Below are positions 59,878 through 64,000 of a DNA stretch of 64,000 nucleotides, one piece after another (the first letter of the stretch is position 1; each line of letters starts with the position of its first letter). A program made the translations under genes and the position numbers. The notes below the pieces were generated by a model. It was not told the origin of the DNA and ran no database searches. It saw only the letters and a list, made by a program, of their open reading frames with translations. The stretch is from Methanobacterium formicicum DSM 3637 (GTDB lineage Archaea; Methanobacteriota; Methanobacteria; Methanobacteriales; Methanobacteriaceae), in assembly GCF_000302455.1 (NCBI RefSeq), contig NZ_AMPO01000010.1, forward strand, positions 1 through 64,000. Direction: 5' to 3'.

Positions 59878-61302
59878 TTAACGCCCTGGAAACTTCAAAT
59901 TTTTCAGATACTCACGAATGTGTGACATTTTCTTACCTGAACCTTCTAAACGTGCCAGTACCAGTTCACGGGCCTGGAACACGGCGGTATAAGTTGGTAA
60001 GAGATAAGCTATTTCCACATCTTCATTTAGAAGTTTTTCTATGGCATTATCCATTTTATCATCCACTTCTACCAGTTCAACTGGTACTCCAGCGTATTTG
60101 AGTCTGAGTGCAATATCTTCAGCCCGGCGACCTGAACAGTAGATGTGGTTGATGTTTTTTATATTATTCATTTTTTCTACTTCAGCATCCCATATCCAAG
60201 AAACATCCTTACCATCAGCTGGGTTGTCGTTAAGCACAAATAACATGGATTTTTCTCGTTCATCCAGAAAAATGCTGCTTATGGTTTCACTGAGTCCAAT
60301 GGGGTTTTTAACCAGTGCTATTTTAACAATTTTCCCTGGGAACTGGAAATTTTCCATCCGGCCCAGATGATACTCAAATTCTTCAATGGAATGAGCAACT
60401 TTATCGAGAGGAAGACCTACTTCCAGGGCAGTAGATAATGCCGCACAACAGTTATATGCATTGTATATTCCCTCGTAGGCAAAGGTTATATCCTGCATGT
60501 TTTGATTCTTATTCTTAAACTGGTAATGGTACTGATGATCCTGGTAATTTATCTCCGTAATCTGATAATCATAATCAGGATTGGAAAAACCACAATCAGG
60601 GCACTGGTAACCACCTAATTGTCCATAATTATAATAATCATAGTCTAGATAGCTACTGCAAGCGGGACAGAATCTTGATTCAACAATTCCCTGCTGGCAG
60701 CTGCTGTACTGGTTTTGGGTCACCCCGTAGTAAATATTCCTTTTATGGAGTTTACGGAAGTTTGAAACCAGAGGGTCATCTGCGTTAAGGATTAAAGTTG
60801 TATCCAATGATTCCAGAGATTCCAGGATGTCCTGAAATGCTTTTTCGATCTCACCATAGCGATCCAGCTGGTCCCGGAAGAAATTGGTCACCAGAACGTA
60901 GTCTGGTTTAAGATGTTCAGTAACCCTTTCAAATGAACCTTCGTCCACTTCGAAAACTCCCCAATCATACTCTTTTTTCCGGTCATGCAAAAAGGCACTT
61001 ACCAGTCCCTGTGGCATGTTAGCCCCCCTTAAGTTAGAGAGAACTGAAGGATATTCCCTGGTTAAAATATGGGTGAGAAGGTTATTGGTGGTGGTTTTAC
61101 CATTGGTACCAGTGATAATGATCTTCTTCTGGCAGCGGTCATTTACCACTCTCAGAATATCTGGATAAATGGTCATGGCCACTTTACCAGGCGCTGCACT
61201 AGCACTGCTTTTGAGAATTTTTCTGAGAACGAAAGACACTATTTTACCCGCAGTCACTGCAGAATAGTACCGGAATTTTGAATAACTTATTTTAAATCCC
61301 AC
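59878..61302 (-). CDS. murT: MurT-like ligase with zinc ribbon
   Basis: A 474-residue Mur-ligase-family protein. The N-terminus is hydrophobic or basic (1-40). The ATP-binding motif is ITGTNGKTTTNNLL (about 63-76). A four-cysteine zinc ribbon (CPACSSYLDY onward and CPDCGFSNPDY, about 215-245) sits in the central domain, as in bacterial MurT. EVDEGSFERV and NFFRDQLDRYGE are typical of the family. With GatD it would amidate a glutamate side chain on a cell wall precursor, here perhaps pseudomurein. The bacterial substrate is lipid II. gatD is downstream across the 29-bp repeats. Confidence 0.92.
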   Translation of the reverse strand: MGFKISYSKFRYYSAVTAGKIVSFVLRKILKSSASAAPGKVAMTIYPDILRVVNDRCQKKIIITGTNGKTTTNNLLTHILTREYPSVLSNLRGANMPQGLVSAFLHDRKKEYDWGVFEVDEGSFERVTEHLKPDYVLVTNFFRDQLDRYGEIEKAFQDILESLESLDTTLILNADDPLVSNFRKLHKRNIYYGVTQNQYSSCQQGIVESRFCPACSSYLDYDYYNYGQLGGYQCPDCGFSNPDYDYQITEINYQDHQYHYQFKNKNQNMQDITFAYEGIYNAYNCCAALSTALEVGLPLDKVAHSIEEFEYHLGRMENFQFPGKIVKIALVKNPIGLSETISSIFLDEREKSMLFVLNDNPADGKDVSWIWDAEVEKMNNIKNINHIYCSGRRAEDIALRLKYAGVPVELVEVDDKMDNAIEKLLNEDVEIAYLLPTYTAVFQARELVLARLEGSGKKMSHIREYLKNLKFPGR

Positions 61303-61424
61303 CTTTATTAATTATTATAATTATATTTTCTTCAACTCATGGTTTATTTGCCTTCAACGAAATGGATACGTCTGGAAATCACTTCAAGATCTTTACCACT
61401 TCTACAGGATGTTTTACCATTTTC

Positions 61425-62660
61425 TCAAGATTTTTTAGCACATTTTCCATATTCTATGAAAAATTTAAGAAACTTATAACCTTCCATGATTTCATTAGAA
61501 TTATTTTTAAAGCTATTTAAAACAGAAACTTCACTATATGCTTCTGTTTTATCTGCTTCGCAACCTGGGGTGTACACGGCATATGGAATTGGATCTGAAG
61601 TATGAGTTCTAATATCTATCGGTGTAGGGTGGTCCGGTAACACAGCCAGAGCATAATCATCTATTGCTGGGAGTTTTTCTCTTAACTTTCTCAGTATGCG
61701 TCGGTCAATGCGTTCTATGGCTTTTATTTTCTCTTGGATATCTCCAGCATGCCCTGCTTCGTCAGGAGCTTCCACATGAATAAATACCAGATCATGGTCT
61801 TCCAGGGCTTTCAAGGCATATTCAGCCTTACCACAGTAATCAGTGTCATAATAGCCAGTTGCCCCAGGAACATGAATATTGGTTAATCCCAGGTAAGTTC
61901 CAATTCCTTTGATTAGGTCTACTCCTGTAATGGTTGCACCTTTAAGGTTGTATTCTTCTTTGAAAGGAGGTAATTGGGGTTTGGGTCCTTGTCCCCATAA
62001 CCAGATCATGTTAGCTGGATTTTTACCAGATTCAACCCTTTTCTCATTTAGGGATTGCTTTTCCAGAATATCCGAAGATTTATACATCAGCTGATTCAGG
62101 TCATCAGCTAGGTGCTTTAATGTGTCATTATTTCCTTTTAAAAGATGTTCCTGAATTGGTTCTCCTACAACATCATGTGGAGGAGTTGATTTGAGTAAAG
62201 ATGCATTCCTATCATTATAAACGAATAGGTGGCGGTAACTAGTTCCCAGATAGAATTTCCCGTAACGTGAAAATGACTGATTTAAAGTCTCAATGAGCTG
62301 GGATGCTTCAGTAGTGGTGATATGACTAGCATTGAAATCAGCTAAAATGCCATTTTCGTTAGTTATTAAATTACAACGGAATGCCACATCATTCTTTTCA
62401 AGCCCAGCTCCGATACTGGCGGCTTCCAGTGGGCCACGGCCGGTGTAATATTTTTTAGGATCATAACCCATTATGGATAGATTGGCCACATCTGATCCGG
62501 GTTCCATCCCCTGAGGGACAGTTTTCAGCATTCCACAGGACCCATTTTTTGCTATAAAATCCATATTGGGGGTTTTGGCTCTTTGTAGGGGTGTTTCTCC
62601 ATCCAGCTCTTTTAATGGCTTGTCAACCATTCCATCCCCAATAACAACAACATACTTCAT
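61425..62660 (-). CDS. phosphoglycerate mutase-family protein, proposed homoserine kinase
   Basis: A 411-residue alkaline phosphatase-superfamily protein of the archaeal cofactor-independent phosphoglycerate mutase type. It has VIGDGMVD with the metal Asp9, the phospho-acceptor Ser62 in SDVANLSIMGYDP, YYTGRGPLEAASIG, HVEAPDEAGHAGD and ADHPTPIDIRTHTSDP. It is closely related to ApgM, but a subfamily (TIGR02535) is proposed to act as homoserine kinase where no ThrB is found. It lies next to homoserine dehydrogenase on the same strand, which fits that role better than glycolysis. Biochemistry not shown here. Confidence 0.85.
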   Translation of the reverse strand: MKYVVVIGDGMVDKPLKELDGETPLQRAKTPNMDFIAKNGSCGMLKTVPQGMEPGSDVANLSIMGYDPKKYYTGRGPLEAASIGAGLEKNDVAFRCNLITNENGILADFNASHITTTEASQLIETLNQSFSRYGKFYLGTSYRHLFVYNDRNASLLKSTPPHDVVGEPIQEHLLKGNNDTLKHLADDLNQLMYKSSDILEKQSLNEKRVESGKNPANMIWLWGQGPKPQLPPFKEEYNLKGATITGVDLIKGIGTYLGLTNIHVPGATGYYDTDYCGKAEYALKALEDHDLVFIHVEAPDEAGHAGDIQEKIKAIERIDRRILRKLREKLPAIDDYALAVLPDHPTPIDIRTHTSDPIPYAVYTPGCEADKTEAYSEVSVLNSFKNNSNEIMEGYKFLKFFIEYGKCAKKS

Positions 62661-62728
62661 TAAATTTATCTCCTTTCATCTCTGGTTTGTAATAGATTAA
62701 ATCCATTAAATCAAATAAATGAATTTTT

Positions 62729-62850
62729 TAAGATAATTTTTTAGTTATAGTTTTTAAGATAATTTTTTATTTATATTTCTAAGATAATTTTTTATTTATG
62801 GTTTTTAAGATAGTTTTAGGTGCAGTTTCTAAGACAATCTTAATTTAGGA
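62729..62850. repeat. degenerate tandem repeat, period about 26 bp
   Basis: TAAGATAATTTTTTA or a close variant starts at 62729, 62755, 62780, 62806 and 62830, spaced 26, 25, 26 and 24 bases. It lies between homoserine dehydrogenase and the mutase-family gene, covering most of the gap. Confidence 0.9.
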
Positions 62851-62914
62851 ATTTATTAAGCTTAAAACTGATATTATGATGATTTATTAAAAAAAATAAT
62901 TTTTTAAAAGTTTA

Positions 62915-63928
62915 TCATTTCCTTATCTTCCAGATACTGATGATGTCACTTAAAATGGCAGAGGCGGTTTCCACGGATCCAGCACCTTTACCTACCACAG
63001 TCACATCATCTGCCAGATCAGTTTTAAGAGTGGCAACGTTAAGGGTACCTTCCACTGCAAAGGGTGATCCCTGGCGCACCAGGCGGGGTGATACTTCCAG
63101 AGCATCAGCTGAAGCTTCACCAATAAGTTTAATTAATAAACCTTCTTTCTTAGCCAGAGCGATCGATTCAGCGGTTATTCTGGATATTCCTTCAACTTCA
63201 ACATCTTTAAGAGTTACAGGGAGGTTTAAAACAGAATTGGCCAGTATAACTATTTTACAGGCTGCATCAATACCCTCCACATCCTGGTATGGATCAGTTT
63301 CTGCAATTCCCATTTCCTGGGCTTCACTGAGGGTTTGTTCATAAGATGATCCTTCCTTAGCCATCCTGGATAAGATGTAATTAGTGGTTCCGTTCAAAAT
63401 CCCGTAAATTGATTCTATACTGCATCCTGCCAGATTATCATGGGCGAAATTTAGGATGGGCATGGCACCGCCCACTGATGCTTCAAATTTAAATTCAACA
63501 TCATTGGATTGAGCAGAACTAGCAAGTTCCTGGAATGACAATGCAAGGGGGCCCTTATTGGATGTAACCACATCTTTACCCTCTTCCATGGCCTTCAGGA
63601 TATGGCTACGGGCGGGTTCTCCATCATCAATATCCGTGGGAGTAACTTCCACCAGACAATCGTATTCAACTTCTTCTAGAACTTTAAGACTGCTTACACC
63701 AGGAACACCATATTCTGGGTAAGACGAGATTTTGCCGGTTTCGTTTTTGGTTTTAAGGAGCAATTCTCCATCCAGACCATCTTCTTTTATGGCTGCCCCG
63801 GAACGGTCAGTCACTGCAACGATCTGGGGATTAAGATCATAGTTACTCTTCAAATAATCCTCTTTCATGGACAGAACACGGGCAACTCCCTGTCCTACTG
63901 CACCAAAACCTAAAATAATAATTTTCAT
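62915..63928 (-). CDS. hom: homoserine dehydrogenase
   Basis: Reduces aspartate semialdehyde to homoserine for threonine and methionine synthesis. About 337 residues with the nucleotide-binding ILGFGAVGQGVARV at the N-terminus, the VTSNKGPLALSF segment with the family lysine, KFEASVGGAMPIL, GILNGTTNYILSRM and DPYQDVEGIDAACKIVIL. AGGTGTTCCC is five bases before the ATG at 63928, so the start is set there; an in-frame ATG at 63952 lacks a site. No aspartate kinase domain or ACT tail. The mutase-family gene downstream probably acts on its product. Confidence 0.95.
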   Translation of the reverse strand: MKIIILGFGAVGQGVARVLSMKEDYLKSNYDLNPQIVAVTDRSGAAIKEDGLDGELLLKTKNETGKISSYPEYGVPGVSSLKVLEEVEYDCLVEVTPTDIDDGEPARSHILKAMEEGKDVVTSNKGPLALSFQELASSAQSNDVEFKFEASVGGAMPILNFAHDNLAGCSIESIYGILNGTTNYILSRMAKEGSSYEQTLSEAQEMGIAETDPYQDVEGIDAACKIVILANSVLNLPVTLKDVEVEGISRITAESIALAKKEGLLIKLIGEASADALEVSPRLVRQGSPFAVEGTLNVATLKTDLADDVTVVGKGAGSVETASAILSDIISIWKIRK

Positions 63929-63957
63929 GGGAACACCTACTTTAGACTCCATAATCC

Positions 63958-63999
63958 TTAAACTTCATTAATAACCAGGAAGCCCTTTTGATTCCCAAC
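63958..63999 (-). CDS. possible 3' end of an upstream gene, cut by the window edge
   Basis: On the minus strand the last bases of the window read in one frame VGNQKGFLVINEV and then a stop (63958-63960), 30 bases before the hom start. A second frame stops at 63968. Too little is visible to identify it. In related methanogens an ACT-domain protein often lies before hom, so it may be the end of that gene. Confidence 0.35.
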   Translation of the reverse strand, partial: VGNQKGFLVINEV

Positions 64000-64000
64000 T

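Overview
The window is chromosomal DNA from a methanogenic archaeon of the Methanobacteriales, most likely Methanobacterium. The evidence is a low-GC genome with strong AGGTGA-type ribosome binding sites, a DUF2121 protein, methanogen output domain (MetOD1) regulators, archaeal phosphopantothenate synthetase, UPF0200/UPF0201 proteins, archaeal-type PheS and Lhr, class III signal-peptide pilins, bacterial-type UvrABC, and a MurT/GatD pair. It also has a CRISPR repeat close to the one I remember from Methanothermobacter. No methanogenesis enzyme lies in the window, so the assignment rests on these markers.

Layout. 1-1430: the trailer half of a CRISPR array (22 repeats, 21 spacers, no cas genes). 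1.5-7.5 kb: zinc-ribbon membrane proteins, a NikR-type nickel regulator, HisG, an unassigned protein and a glutamine synthetase-like gene broken by a frameshift in an A9 run. 7.7-16 kb: Lhr helicase with its metallophosphoesterase, an exported molybdopterin oxidoreductase with a small membrane partner, a secreted von Willebrand A protein, and PheS. 16-28 kb: a CitG-like protein, HemB, a HhH-GPD glycosylase, an acetyltransferase, a methyltransferase, AroC, zinc-ribbon proteins, an unlisted 59-residue Cys/His-rich protein, tRNA-Thr(CGU), a metallo-beta-lactamase-fold gene with an apparent frameshift near its start, and DUF2121.

28-42 kb: two signal-transduction clusters (histidine kinases, receivers, two MetOD1 proteins and a single-domain KaiC-like ATPase) flank uvrA, uvrB and uvrC. 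42-57 kb: an M42 aminopeptidase, then a surface-structure region. This contains three class III signal-peptide pilins, two or three large membrane-anchored proteins with related N-termini, PepSY-like and other membrane proteins, and a prepilin peptidase, interrupted by Dph6 and a CoA-related operon (phosphopantothenate synthetase, UPF0200, UPF0201). 57-64 kb: CTP synthase, GatD, MurT, a phosphoglycerate mutase-family protein that is probably the homoserine kinase, and homoserine dehydrogenase, all on the minus strand.

Two themes stand out. First, the surface cluster at 44.5-51.1 kb plus the peptidase at 55.8-57.0 kb looks like a pilus-like cell-surface system with a 700-residue putative adhesin; it is the best candidate for an undescribed system. 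Second, the window is peppered with short tandem repeats of 16-30 bp. Several arrays have a period near 26 bp. Five duplications sit on or beside stop codons. One array is inside uvrC (27 bp x 5, in frame) and a looser one is inside the CitG-like gene. They look like products of one recurrent duplication process.
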